Shown one piece after another: positions 1 through 5,751 of a DNA stretch of 6,807 bases; the first letter of the stretch is position 1, and each line of letters starts with the position of its first letter. Source of the DNA: Clostridia bacterium (GTDB lineage: Bacteria > Bacillota > Clostridia > Oscillospirales > Acutalibacteraceae). The DNA is taken from assembly GCA_017381395.1 (NCBI GenBank), contig JAFOCH010000132.1, positions 1-6,807 on the forward strand, given 5' to 3'. Below the pieces are notes generated by a model that was not told where the DNA came from, did not search any database, and saw only the letters and a program-made list of their open reading frames with translations. Made by a program: the position numbers and the translations under genes.

Positions 1-276
1 AAACGAGACCTCTTTTGGGGCTCCGTATTTTATTACGGCTCTGTTTCTTATGTCATGAAGTTCATATTGAACTATATCCCCTTCAAAAATCTTCTTCCCG
101 TTCTTGTCGGTCAGACCTGTGTACTGCCCCACGGTTTCGGGCTCAACTTGCCACGTTTCAATACCCATTAATCTTTTAGTTATGCTAACATGGTCGCTAT
201 ACCCGTGAAGCAGATCTCCCTCTACCCAGTCTTTATTTCCCCAGCTTCTTCTACCTCTAAAAACTATCTCACGCAT
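1..276 (-). CDS. YopX-like phage protein (3' end outside the window)
   Basis: The reading frame opens with ATG at 276 and runs 92 codons to the window edge without a stop, so the C-terminus is missing. The start follows a GGAGGT site (minus strand, about 283-288) that lies inside the end of the previous gene; the two genes overlap by 8 nt. The N-terminus MREIVFRGRR followed by WVEGDLL, and the block VGQYTGLTDKNGKKIFEGD at residues 49-67, are the recognisable signature of the YopX family, which is common in phages and prophages of Bacillota. The molecular function of YopX proteins is not established. It is the last visible gene of the replication unit. The family call rests on motif recognition and is quite secure; the role is unknown. 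Confidence 0.85.
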   Translation of the reverse strand, partial: MREIVFRGRRSWGNKDWVEGDLLHGYSDHVSITKRLMGIETWQVEPETVGQYTGLTDKNGKKIFEGDIVQYELHDIRNRAVIKYGAPKEVSF

Positions 277-475
277 TGCAATCTACCTCCATTTTTGCCC
301 CACAGTGAGGGCAATATTTCATCTTACAGTATTTCTTTGGCACTCGCTTCAAGGAGCCATACGGTCTATCGTGAGCAATTTCTCCGCACACTGAGCAGCG
401 ATAAAGCGTAGACTTAGGTCGGCAGTTATCAGGTATCCAGTAACCGTGTCTGACTATCTGCATTTCATCATTCAT
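269..475 (-). CDS. Small zinc-ribbon protein, function unknown
   Basis: The protein has 68 residues. ATG at 475 is chosen because GGAGG lies just upstream (minus strand, GGAGGGCTGACA then ATG); the frame is open further upstream, but that part is the shadow of the previous gene. Two CxxC pairs, C27-x2-C30 and C55-x2-C58 (CSVC and CPHC), can form a four-cysteine zinc ribbon. C50, a few residues before the second pair, is an extra possible ligand. The rest of the N-terminus (HGYWIPD) resembles small phage proteins whose zinc ribbon follows a short W/Y-rich segment. It overlaps the Lar-like gene upstream and the YopX-like gene downstream by 8 nt each, so the three are probably translated in a coupled way. 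Nucleic-acid or protein binding is plausible, but nothing identifies a target. Confidence 0.8.
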   Translation of the reverse strand: MNDEMQIVRHGYWIPDNCRPKSTLYRCSVCGEIAHDRPYGSLKRVPKKYCKMKYCPHCGAKMEVDCNA

Positions 476-680
476 TGTCAGCCCTCCTATTCCATTCAAC
501 AATAGCTGCCTGCTCGGAACTTGCAGCAGGACCGGTTGTCCCACAACCATAATCGGAAATACAACAAACTACATAATAAAAATCGTCATGCCCGTAATAA
601 TCGTCATGGTCAACAAACAAAGTTTTACTTTTTCCGCAAAACGGACAAGGCTTTAATTCTTCGTAATCAATTAAAAACAT
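468..680 (-). CDS. Lar-like zinc protein (first of two)
   Basis: The protein has 70 residues. Its N-terminal ELKPCPFCG (C12 and C15), a second cysteine cluster C39-C40 with C46, and a C-terminal A-x4-WNRR (W63, N64) match the usual layout of Lar-family small zinc proteins. Lar of the Rac prophage alleviates type I restriction, but most phage proteins carrying this motif are untested, so an anti-restriction role is an inference from the family name. The second half of the motif is irregular (CC plus CG rather than CxxC). The ribosome binding site AGGTGA overlaps the stop codon of the polymerase gene, with only 8 nt between the two genes. A paralogue sits near the head of the same unit at 4343-4531. 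Confidence 0.8.
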   Translation of the reverse strand: MFLIDYEELKPCPFCGKSKTLFVDHDDYYGHDDFYYVVCCISDYGCGTTGPAASSEQAAIVEWNRRADNE

Positions 681-688
681 TCATGTTT

Positions 689-2614
689 TCACCTCAATTT
701 ATAGTATTCGTCAGCAAGGATTACTCCGCCCCTTATCCGCTTCATCTTTAATTTTGACGGTACAGCTAAACCGAGCTTAAAATCTGTCAGTTTACGCCGC
801 ACTAATAAAAACTTCTCCTCATCATCGGTGTATGTGTCAAGTTTTCGTTCACCCGTTATGCTCTCGATTAAAAGCTCCTTACACCTGCTCGGCATACCTG
901 CGCATTTCACGTTGTAATAACCCTCAACAGGCTGCCTGTTTTCGTGCGTGACATGCTCAATGTATGTTTTTTGTCTGACAAATATCGCCTCGTCCCAACA
1001 GGTTTCAAATTTCCAACAGAGAAATTTAGCAGGATCCTCTCTTACACCTTTCAATTCATCAGGGCGTAAATCACAGTGTATACTATCTGTGTCAGCATAT
1101 ATAAACCCGGGTTTGTCAAAACCGTAAAAGTTTTTCTGCGCCGCGCGGATCGTAAATTCACGCGCGTATGCTGTTATAGCTGCACCAACAGGTATATACC
1201 CGACCTTTTTGTTGTGCTCGACAACAGTAAAAAATGATAACGTTTTGTCATCGTTAACTTGAGCAACCTTAAAACTTGAGCAATCAGAAGACGCCATTTT
1301 CCCGTAAAGATTATTTAGAAACAACTTCGCCAAACTGCGCCTCGCGCCTTCACTTTCCATTTTTAATTTTTTGTATTTTTCAATGTAATCGTCGAATATC
1401 CCGACCGACGCATTAAAATAGCAGCCGTCTATGATTTCAAAATCCTCAACATCGTAATGCTCCCGAAATAGTCGATATTCATTTTCTGTCATTGTTATTG
1501 TCGGGCGCGCCTGCTGTATATCTCCCGACAAATCAATATACTCGCGGTAATATTTACCGTTGCTATATATATCACTTGTTTCAAGCATTTCATGACAAGG
1601 ATATAAGAAATTGCCTTTTAATTGTATAAATGGCAATTTGCCCGGCTTTATCTTAAAACGCGTTTTAATCCTGACAAAATAAAATTTGTCAAAACACTCC
1701 GCCTCACCCGGAATATAATTTCCTTCCCAGAATGTCGGCATACCAACAGGATATTTGTTGCCGCTTTCAATTGACATAACGGACGGATATAAGCTGTTAA
1801 CGTCTGCGGTTGTGCCATTATAAAATAGCTTGTTTTCCTTACCTTTTACCAGATAACACCACCCTCCACGATATGCCCGCCGCACCCATGCGTCAGCTGT
1901 CTCACAGCCGCAGTATACTTTTGTCAGATCGGGATACCAGCGTTCAAATGCCTTGTGACCTATTAACCGGGTATACTCGGCTAAGCAGCATGACCCTATA
2001 GTCAGCCTGTTGTGACCTTCACTGAACATAATTTCAAGCGCCTCTTTAACAACTAACACGTCGTTAGAAATATACGCTTTTTCTTCTTCTGTTATTTCAC
2101 AGCCTGCATATCTGAAGCCTGTATACTCTATACTTAATTTTTTATGCCTTGTGCCGAAACTTTTCCCGATTTGCTCAACCGAAAACGGGAGAAGCTTCAA
2201 GCTGTCGCGCAGCTCGATGATTTTTCCTTTGACCTTGATAATCATGCTATACCACGCGCCCATATTAGAGATCAGATATTGCAATGTGTTATCCTTCATG
2301 TCTTTGATCGCTTGCCATTTGAATGATGATGTATCCTCAGGGTCAAATGAATGCGCCGCCTGTCTAAACCCTCTTTTTGTCAGTAAATAGTCTAACCAAA
2401 AACTTCCGTCAAATTTCAGATTATGGTAGTACACAATCAAATTGCATGATAAGCTAATAAAATAATCAAATTGCTCATCAATGCTGCTAAAAACGGACAC
2501 ATCTTCACTTCCGACCTCAACGCAGGCGGACGCCCATACCTCGGTGTACTCCTGTCCGTCATAGACAGTAGTCTCAAAGTCACCGACAAATACACGGGCT
2601 TTCCTCGTCTTCAT
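689..2614 (-). CDS. Protein-primed family B DNA polymerase (phi29 type)
   Basis: This 641-residue protein is the replicative polymerase, expected to start synthesis from a nucleotide attached to a terminal protein. All family motifs are present in order. Exonuclease: Exo I DFET (D12, E14), Exo II NLKFDG (N65, D69), Exo III YISND (Y181, D185). The YxGG linker is YRGG at 248-251. Polymerase: motif A DVNSLYP (D271), motif B KLFLNNLYG (430-438), motif C YADTD (D508, D510), then KTY (549-551). Every catalytic carboxylate is present, so it should be active in both proofreading and synthesis. Phi29 polymerase has 572 residues; part of the extra length here lies between motifs A and B, where TPR1 sits in phi29. 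Motif B carries NN where phi29 has NS. The start at 2614 is 3 nt after the stop of the upstream gene, with only a weak site (GTGAGG), so translation is probably coupled. Confidence 0.96.
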   Translation of the reverse strand: MKTRKARVFVGDFETTVYDGQEYTEVWASACVEVGSEDVSVFSSIDEQFDYFISLSCNLIVYYHNLKFDGSFWLDYLLTKRGFRQAAHSFDPEDTSSFKWQAIKDMKDNTLQYLISNMGAWYSMIIKVKGKIIELRDSLKLLPFSVEQIGKSFGTRHKKLSIEYTGFRYAGCEITEEEKAYISNDVLVVKEALEIMFSEGHNRLTIGSCCLAEYTRLIGHKAFERWYPDLTKVYCGCETADAWVRRAYRGGWCYLVKGKENKLFYNGTTADVNSLYPSVMSIESGNKYPVGMPTFWEGNYIPGEAECFDKFYFVRIKTRFKIKPGKLPFIQLKGNFLYPCHEMLETSDIYSNGKYYREYIDLSGDIQQARPTITMTENEYRLFREHYDVEDFEIIDGCYFNASVGIFDDYIEKYKKLKMESEGARRSLAKLFLNNLYGKMASSDCSSFKVAQVNDDKTLSFFTVVEHNKKVGYIPVGAAITAYAREFTIRAAQKNFYGFDKPGFIYADTDSIHCDLRPDELKGVREDPAKFLCWKFETCWDEAIFVRQKTYIEHVTHENRQPVEGYYNVKCAGMPSRCKELLIESITGERKLDTYTDDEEKFLLVRRKLTDFKLGLAVPSKLKMKRIRGGVILADEYYKLR

Positions 2615-2617
2615 GCC

Positions 2618-3472
2618 TCACTCGCCCCACCATGTCACGGTTATACTCTCATCAACCGTTAACGGGCGCCCGTATAAAATAGCCGCCATTTCAGCAAAGT
2701 CGCGTTCAAGATCTCCCCTGCCGTCACTTCCGTATAGAATACGATCAAGAAGCTGCTTAAAGCGTTCGCCGCTGTTTTCTATGCGCTTGGCAACTTCTTC
2801 AACACCGTCTCGCTCTAAAACCTCGTGGAACAACCTCCTCATTTTATCTTTATCTTTCTCTTTCTTCTCAGCATACCAATCACTTGAATTGCTCGGTCGC
2901 TCCCAGCTTTCAAGTTCTTCCTCAACATCCATAATGGCTCCCTCGCCATAACCGACTTCAAACTCGTTTTCATCGTCGGGCTCGGGTAACGCTTCTTCAA
3001 CGTTGTGTATAATAATGTCCGCTTCTTTTGGTGACGGCTCTATTGACTCGGTTTCCGGCGTCGGCGCAGGCTTTTCTGCGGCTTTTTCTAATTCGGTGAT
3101 CTCTATATTAAAAATCTTTTCCGCTTCTTCTCTTGCTGCTTGCTCCGCTTTACTTTTTGCCTGTTCTGCTTTTTTCTTCGCTGTCTGCTCCCTTGCCTCT
3201 TTGCGCGCTATTTTGCGCGCCTCCTCGCCTCTATAGGTTTTGCCTTGACTTTTATATTTTGCCCTCTCATAGATCGCTTCGGGCGTTATAGCCTTCAGCC
3301 TTTCAATACTTTTTTCCGTCGGTCTTTTTAACGGCTTCCCGGGCTTTGCAGACTTCGGAATTATAAACCCTCTTTTTTCCGCGCGGCGGATTAGCTGATT
3401 AACACGTCTGCGTTCCCGTCTATATTGCTCTAATAGTTCCTTGTTCTTTGTGCCGGTGCTTTTCTTTTTCAT
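2618..3472 (-). CDS. Candidate terminal protein (DNA replication primer protein)
   Basis: The protein has 284 residues from ATG at 3472, which has AAGGGG 8 nt upstream; a GTG at 3481 is in frame but overlaps that site. It lies directly upstream of the polymerase gene with a 3-nt gap, the position held by the terminal protein gene in phi29. The N-terminal third is very basic (RRERRRVNQLIRRAEKRGF) and would suit DNA binding. An Ala/Glu/Lys-rich stretch at about residues 83-133 is probably a long helix or coiled coil. A strongly acidic linker follows (about 162-192). The C-terminal part is again helical and ends TWWGE. YGSDGRGD at 247-254 contains a serine in a glycine-rich turn and is a possible priming loop, but S, T or Y elsewhere could serve. 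Terminal proteins diverge strongly, so the call rests on synteny, size and charge layout rather than a diagnostic motif. Confidence 0.6.
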   Translation of the reverse strand: MKKKSTGTKNKELLEQYRRERRRVNQLIRRAEKRGFIIPKSAKPGKPLKRPTEKSIERLKAITPEAIYERAKYKSQGKTYRGEEARKIARKEAREQTAKKKAEQAKSKAEQAAREEAEKIFNIEITELEKAAEKPAPTPETESIEPSPKEADIIIHNVEEALPEPDDENEFEVGYGEGAIMDVEEELESWERPSNSSDWYAEKKEKDKDKMRRLFHEVLERDGVEEVAKRIENSGERFKQLLDRILYGSDGRGDLERDFAEMAAILYGRPLTVDESITVTWWGE

Positions 3473-3496
3473 TGTAAACACCCCTTAAAATAATCA

Positions 3497-3518
3497 GAGG
3501 CAGCGTCTCCGCTGCCCC
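3497..3518 (-). terminator. Strong GNRA-capped hairpin between SSB candidate and terminal-protein candidate
   Basis: On the transcribed strand, GGCAGCG and CGCTGCC pair perfectly around a GAGA (GNRA) loop. The stem extends to 9 bp with one G-U pair. On this strand it is followed by TGATTATTTTAAGG, a poor U-tract, so it is better read as an attenuator, partial terminator or RNA-stability element than a full stop. It would let the SSB candidate be made in excess over the terminal protein. On the plus strand the same stem is followed by CCTTTTTT and would be a good intrinsic terminator, but no plus-strand gene reads into it. Confidence 0.55.
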
Positions 3519-3529
3519 TTTTTTATACA

Positions 3530-3922
3530 TCAGATCAGCGCGCAACTAATAAAAGCTTTACCTGAATAATTCTTGCTCGGGCGCTTGTAAACTCTGATTG
3601 AAAATTCCTCGCCCTCTGCAATTACACCGTTGTCGGTCATCTGCTCCCAGATCCCGATAAATGCCTCCCTGAAACTCTGGGAGCCTGTCACGAACTTGTT
3701 GCCCGCCGCGTCAAGAATAACTATAACCTCATACTGCTTTTCGCCCTTTGCGTTGTCGTTCTCAATTGAAACAACCGCGTATGCGACGGGCTCAATATCA
3801 AATGTCTCATCAACTCCCTTGATAACATCGTCAAACTTTGTTGCCGATGATACATCTGACAGCATAACCTTTTCTCTTTTTGTGAGTTCCCTGCTTGTAA
3901 ACTTGATTTCTGACTTATACAT
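3530..3922 (-). CDS. Candidate single-stranded DNA-binding protein
   Basis: The protein has 130 residues. ATG at 3922 is chosen because GGAGGTAACACAA precedes it; an in-frame ATG at 3937 is part of that ribosome binding site (ATGGAGG) and is rejected. It looks like a small beta-rich protein. Strand-like segments around residues 43-55 (IEPVAYAVVSIEN) and 63-70 (QYEVIVIL) lead to NKFVTGSQSF at 75-84, a helix at 84-95, and a C-terminal EEFSIRVYKRPSKNYSGKAF. The last part is basic and aromatic, as expected for a single-strand-binding surface. Size and position, upstream of the terminal protein and polymerase genes, match phi29 gene 5 (124-residue SSB). I see no diagnostic OB-fold motif, so the function comes from context and general resemblance to small phage DNA-binding proteins. 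A hairpin separates it from the next gene. Confidence 0.5.
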   Translation of the reverse strand: MYKSEIKFTSRELTKREKVMLSDVSSATKFDDVIKGVDETFDIEPVAYAVVSIENDNAKGEKQYEVIVILDAAGNKFVTGSQSFREAFIGIWEQMTDNGVIAEGEEFSIRVYKRPSKNYSGKAFISCALI

Positions 3923-3948
3923 TTGTGTTACCTCCATTTTTTTGTTAA

Positions 3949-4206
3949 TTAAAGTCTTGTTGCATATCGCATAAAATCAGCTTCGCTCATGTAAAATGTT
4001 GCTTTCTCGTACACTACGTTTTTAGCATAAATGTACTTGTACCCCTCACCGACCACATACTTTACCGCTTTGGTAATCGCTTTTTCGCTTTCCACCTTTC
4101 GTGGTAAAAGTATTTCCCTCTCCTCTACCTTCTGCGTTTGCAGATTAAGTAGAGCTGCAATTATTTTTGTTACCGTAAATGTCCGGCTAACTGTTGGTTT
4201 TCTCAT
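3949..4206 (-). CDS. Small conserved-looking replication-unit protein, function unknown
   Basis: The protein has 85 residues from ATG at 4206. The start is fixed by one of the strongest ribosome binding sites in the window (GGGAGGTGATGCC then ATG); the longer open frame upstream is in another gene's territory. The layout resembles a recurrent type of phage hypothetical protein: an N-terminal RKPTVSRTFTVTK segment, a short strand around LLNLQ, LPRK at 34-37, a helix at 41-52 (KAITKAVKYVV), then a YxMSEADFMRYA tail at 72-82. The YMSE-x-F ending is typical of that group. It sits 26 nt upstream of the SSB candidate, whose ribosome binding site occupies most of the gap. Phi29 has its double-strand DNA-binding protein p6 gene in a comparable place, but no sequence similarity to p6 is evident to me. 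It ends in TAA, whereas most neighbours end in TGA. Confidence 0.75.
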   Translation of the reverse strand: MRKPTVSRTFTVTKIIAALLNLQTQKVEEREILLPRKVESEKAITKAVKYVVGEGYKYIYAKNVVYEKATFYMSEADFMRYATRL

Positions 4207-4232
4207 GGCATCACCTCCCTTCAATGTGTTTA

Positions 4233-4346
4233 TCATATCCCGAGCAGTTTGAAAAACGCTGCCGCAATTAGCCACGGCGCGAGCAAAATTACAACCACCA
4301 CAAAATAAATAATTCCTCTGCCCAGCTTACAAAATAGCTCTCTCAT
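4233..4346 (-). CDS. 37-residue single-span membrane peptide
   Basis: This short ORF reads MRELFCKLGRGIIYFVVVVI and continues LLAPWLIAAAFFKLLGI. A single hydrophobic helix spans about residues 12-33, with positive charges on the N-terminal side (R2, K7, R10), predicting an N-in orientation. The start ATG overlaps the stop of the Lar-like gene as ATGA (4343-4346), the classic arrangement for coupled translation; the independent site (AGAG) is weak. It ends 26 nt before the next start, and the next ribosome binding site lies in that gap. The frame, overlap, charge and hydrophobicity together make it a credible gene. A role in anchoring replication proteins to the membrane, or as a small holin-like peptide, would be speculation. 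Confidence 0.65.
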   Translation of the reverse strand: MRELFCKLGRGIIYFVVVVILLAPWLIAAAFFKLLGI

Positions 4347-4531
4347 TCTCTTTTATCGCCTCTCATTCGCGTATTCCATAATGTTGTAGCTTCCTCTTTT
4401 GTTTCTCCGATTCCACCTCGCGCAAGGCAAATACTACATACAGCACACCATTTATCATAATTTGTGCTCTTCAGATATACAAATACATCCTCACCGCCAC
4501 AAAACGGACAGGGTTTCAGTTCATTGCACAT
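4343..4531 (-). CDS. Lar-like zinc protein (second), first gene of the replication unit
   Basis: The protein has 62 residues from ATG at 4531. AAGGGGGTG lies 6 nt before this ATG; the in-frame GTG at 4540 overlaps that site and is not preferred. NELKPCPFCGG carries C8 and C11, VCSIC carries C32 and C35, and TLWNTR (W52, N53) closes the motif, giving a regular four-cysteine Lar-like zinc protein. It is more regular than its relative at 468-680. Lar of the Rac prophage counters type I restriction; a similar early anti-restriction job is plausible for the first gene of a phage operon but is not shown. It follows a promoter at 4573-4601, and its stop overlaps the next start by 4 nt. Confidence 0.85.
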   Translation of the reverse strand: MCNELKPCPFCGGEDVFVYLKSTNYDKWCAVCSICLARGGIGETKEEATTLWNTRMRGDKRE

Positions 4532-4551
4532 CGTGTTCACCCCCTTTCATC

Positions 4552-4571
4552 TATAAGATCTCCTACTTATA
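4552..4571. promoter_or_regulatory. Dyad at the probable transcription start of unit 2
   Basis: TATAAG (4552-4557) and CTTATA (4566-4571) form a perfect 6-bp inverted repeat with an 8-bp spacer, immediately downstream of the -10 box. It covers the expected start point, a common operator position. It could also form a small hairpin in the 5' leader. AT-rich 6-bp arms can occur by chance, so support is modest. Confidence 0.3.
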
Positions 4572-4572
4572 T

Positions 4573-4601
4573 ATTTTACCACATTCATTTACTCTTTTTA
4601 A
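4573..4601 (-). promoter_or_regulatory. Promoter of the replication unit (extended -10)
   Basis: On the minus strand, TTAAAA (4596-4601) and TAAAAT (4573-4578) are separated by exactly 17 bp. TGG directly precedes the -10, giving the TGn extended -10 element. This would compensate for the imperfect -35. It lies about 40 nt upstream of the Lar-like gene, in the only sizeable non-coding stretch before the replication genes. Confidence 0.6.
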
Positions 4602-4611
4602 GGAACAAACC

Positions 4612-4627
4612 TGTAATAATAATTACA
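4612..4627. promoter_or_regulatory. Perfect TGTAAT-N4-ATTACA dyad upstream of the unit 2 promoter
   Basis: TGTAATAATAATTACA is a perfect inverted repeat (6-bp arms, 4-bp spacer) 10 bp upstream of the -35. The same TGTAA/TTACA half-sites occur in the palindrome upstream of the unit 1 promoter. This suggests a dimeric regulator acting at both promoters. The dyad also contains the stop codon of the split gene's second half. Confidence 0.4.
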
Positions 4628-4811
4628 CATATGTTAAATATTTCGTCTGCATTACAATGTCAACAAACATAATGTTGCGGTCGTCAAAATAAGTAGATAG
4701 ATCCTGATAAACAGCAACGTTTTTATATCTGCCAATATGCGCGAATTCAAGAATCCTTTGACATTCCTCAACCGTGTTGTAAAATACCTCCTCATGCCCT
4801 TTGTGCCAATC
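4623..4811 (-). pseudogene. Detached second half of the split gene, open directly after an in-frame TGA
   Basis: Directly after the TGA that ends the 72-residue ORF at 4812, the same frame stays open for 62 codons to TAA at 4623. It begins DWHKGHEEVFYNTVEECQRI and continues with NVAVYQDLSTYFDDRNIMF. The acidic, Tyr-rich composition matches the neighbouring genes and is unlike a random frame. The only in-frame ATGs are near the end, and no start with a ribosome binding site precedes it. It therefore looks like the C-terminal domain of a 135-residue protein interrupted by one stop codon. VYQD-x-STYFDD echoes VYNDFGELVE in the first half, hinting at two diverged copies of one domain. Mutation is the simplest cause. 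Stop readthrough or a sequencing error is possible; general TGA recoding is unlikely because most genes here end in TGA. Confidence 0.6.
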
Positions 4812-5030
4812 TCATAAGGGCGCGTTTACTCCGTCATCTTCAACCGCCTCAAATATCGCGTACGCATAGTATTTATAATTATCTGCGGAGTTAATTGTCT
4901 GACTTTCCACAAGCTCGCCAAAGTCGTTATATACGTCTATTACGGCACTCTTTAATTCGCTATCCTCTGCGTATATAACTGCCTCTTCAATGTCAATAAA
5001 CCCCTCATCACCGATTTTAACGTAACTCAT
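4812..5030 (-). CDS. Acidic protein of unknown function, probably truncated by a premature TGA
   Basis: The ORF has 72 residues. ATG at 5030 follows AAAGGGAATT at a normal distance, within a leader repeat shared with the gene at 5838-6152. The product (MSYVKIGDEGFIDIEEAVIY onward) is acidic with alternating strand and helix character. The segment EEAVIYAED, then VIDVYNDFGELVE, looks like one small alpha/beta domain. The stop is TGA, and the same frame continues open for 62 further codons, so the intact product was probably 135 residues. Alternatively the 72-residue form is functional and its old C-terminus is decaying. It is the last gene of unit 1 before the unit 2 promoter. I do not recognise the family. 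Confidence 0.7.
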   Translation of the reverse strand: MSYVKIGDEGFIDIEEAVIYAEDSELKSAVIDVYNDFGELVESQTINSADNYKYYAYAIFEAVEDDGVNAPL

Positions 5031-5035
5031 AATTC

Positions 5036-5065
5036 CCTTTCTCCCCGTGTCGCCGATAGGTCAGC
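5036..5065 (-). repeat. Leader repeat, copy A (hairpin plus ribosome binding site)
   Basis: This 30-nt element matches 6161-6190 at 28 positions. On the transcribed strand it reads GCTGACCTATCGGC, then five less conserved bases including ACACG or AGACG, then GGGGAGAAAGG and a start codon. GCUGA and UCGGC pair (one G-U) around CCUA; in this copy the stem gains one more pair. It lies between the stop of the gene at 5072 and the start at 5030. It may be a mobile or duplicated translation leader, or the binding site of a translational regulator. Confidence 0.6.
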
Positions 5066-5071
5066 GTTTTT

Positions 5072-5317
5072 TCATTCTTCGTTCTCGATTTCTCTCAGAT
5101 ATTCGAGTGTTTTTGAAGCAAATTCTTTGGCTGTAAAGCAACTCGAAAGATCGTCATAGTCGGCGTTGCTGTCATCTTCAAAGTAGTCTTCTGAGTACTC
5201 GCCGAGAATGTCTTCCTCTGTAACGTCGGTTGATTTATACCCCGATTCGTGCCAATGGTACGCGTCTTCTTTGCAATATTCCCGGAACTCGTCCCAGGTT
5301 AAAATTTTACCTTTCAT
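5072..5317 (-). CDS. Very acidic 81-residue protein, function unknown
   Basis: ATG at 5317 is preceded by GGGAGG at good spacing. The protein has about 25 Asp/Glu against 8 Lys/Arg, a net charge near -17, with the densest run in the middle (EYSEDYFEDD, residues 40-49, then DYDDL). WDEFREYC at 8-15 and the C-terminal KEFASKTLEYLREIENEE look helical. Small, highly acidic early phage proteins sometimes act as DNA mimics that block restriction enzymes or nucleoid proteins. The charge fits that idea but there is no motif to support it, and ArdA-like or Ocr-like similarity is not evident by eye. It ends within a few bases of leader repeat copy A. Confidence 0.8.
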   Translation of the reverse strand: MKGKILTWDEFREYCKEDAYHWHESGYKSTDVTEEDILGEYSEDYFEDDSNADYDDLSSCFTAKEFASKTLEYLREIENEE

Positions 5318-5351
5318 AAAATAACCTCCCTTTTATTTGTTTAGTCTGACC

Positions 5352-5600
5352 TCAAAATACCTTGATTTCCTCGATCGTGTCATAATCGCTTGTCACAAAA
5401 TCGAAAAACGAGATCTCCGTGCCTATGTACTGCTTAACCTCCTCCAGGCTCTCGCACCCTTCAATCCCGCTCATGTCGTCATTCCTCGCCTCCTCGATAG
5501 TGCCGTCCTGCGGAAAGTCCGGAACATCACATGCCTTTGTTCCGTCTGTGATCAGTACGCCGTTATAATCGGCTGTGGTGTAATAGTACGCTTTTAGCAT
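5352..5600 (-). CDS. Acidic phage hypothetical protein
   Basis: The protein has 82 residues; ATG at 5600 follows GAGGAGGGC and an A-rich spacer. The N-terminal YYYTTADYNGVLITDGTKA, then DVPDFPQDGTIEEARN and SGIEGCESLEEVKQYIG, resemble a small acidic protein I associate with phages and mobile elements of Clostridia. No function is known to me. GTIEEA and ESLEEV may be two short related helices. It follows the ribozyme region by about 165 nt, and its downstream neighbour starts 34 nt later. It is likely to be co-transcribed with the rest of unit 1 unless ribozyme cleavage separates it from the promoter-proximal part. Confidence 0.8.
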   Translation of the reverse strand: MLKAYYYTTADYNGVLITDGTKACDVPDFPQDGTIEEARNDDMSGIEGCESLEEVKQYIGTEISFFDFVTSDYDTIEEIKVF

Positions 5601-5665
5601 TTTTTTTGCCCTCCTCGTAAATTATAAAAGCCAAGGCTGTTTATCAAATTCCATTTAACTACTGC

Positions 5666-5737
5666 TTATCTGCGCCGACACGATATATCAAAAATATCGT
5701 CATATGACATACAGATACGGGCGTTCTCGCCTATCAT
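5666..5737 (-). CDS. Possible 23-residue peptide downstream of ribozyme copy 1
   Basis: Between ribozyme copy 1 and the next gene, AAGGTG precedes ATG at 5737. The frame runs 23 codons (MIGENARICMSYDDIFDISC, then RRR) to TAA. It would be translated from the 3' product of ribozyme cleavage. The same frame is open further upstream through the ribozyme, but that longer version has no ribosome binding site. A real peptide is possible but weakly supported; otherwise 5601-5765 is an untranslated leader. Confidence 0.25.
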   Translation of the reverse strand: MIGENARICMSYDDIFDISCRRR

Positions 5738-5751
5738 CGCAGCACCTTGAT

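Noticed and set aside
131..140. CGGTTTCGG resembling the GAAA side of the hammerhead
   Set aside because: No CUGANGA core or matching helices nearby; it encodes part of the conserved YopX motif.
190..411. Plus-strand 73-codon frame over the YopX-like and zinc-ribbon genes
   Set aside because: No ribosome binding site and low-complexity Ser-rich translation, while both minus-strand genes have recognisable motifs and good starts.
3003..3331. Plus-strand frames opposite the terminal-protein candidate
   Set aside because: They are antisense shadows of the Ala/Glu/Lys-rich coding region, with repetitive Ser/Ala/Phe/Leu composition and no ribosome binding sites.
4652..4795. A 47-codon minus-strand frame starting at ATG 4795 inside the split gene's second half
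   Set aside because: It has GGAGG only inside its own first codons, none upstream, and its composition is less like the neighbours than the in-frame continuation of the 4812-5030 gene.
4812..4814. TGA read as tryptophan throughout the element
   Set aside because: Most genes here, including the polymerase, both Lar-like genes and the SSB candidate, end in TGA followed closely by a properly placed next start, so TGA is a normal stop.
5620..5635. AGCC-AA-GGCT mini hairpin upstream of the gene at 5352-5600
   Set aside because: Only a 4-bp stem with a 2-nt loop and no U-tract on the transcribed strand; not a credible terminator.
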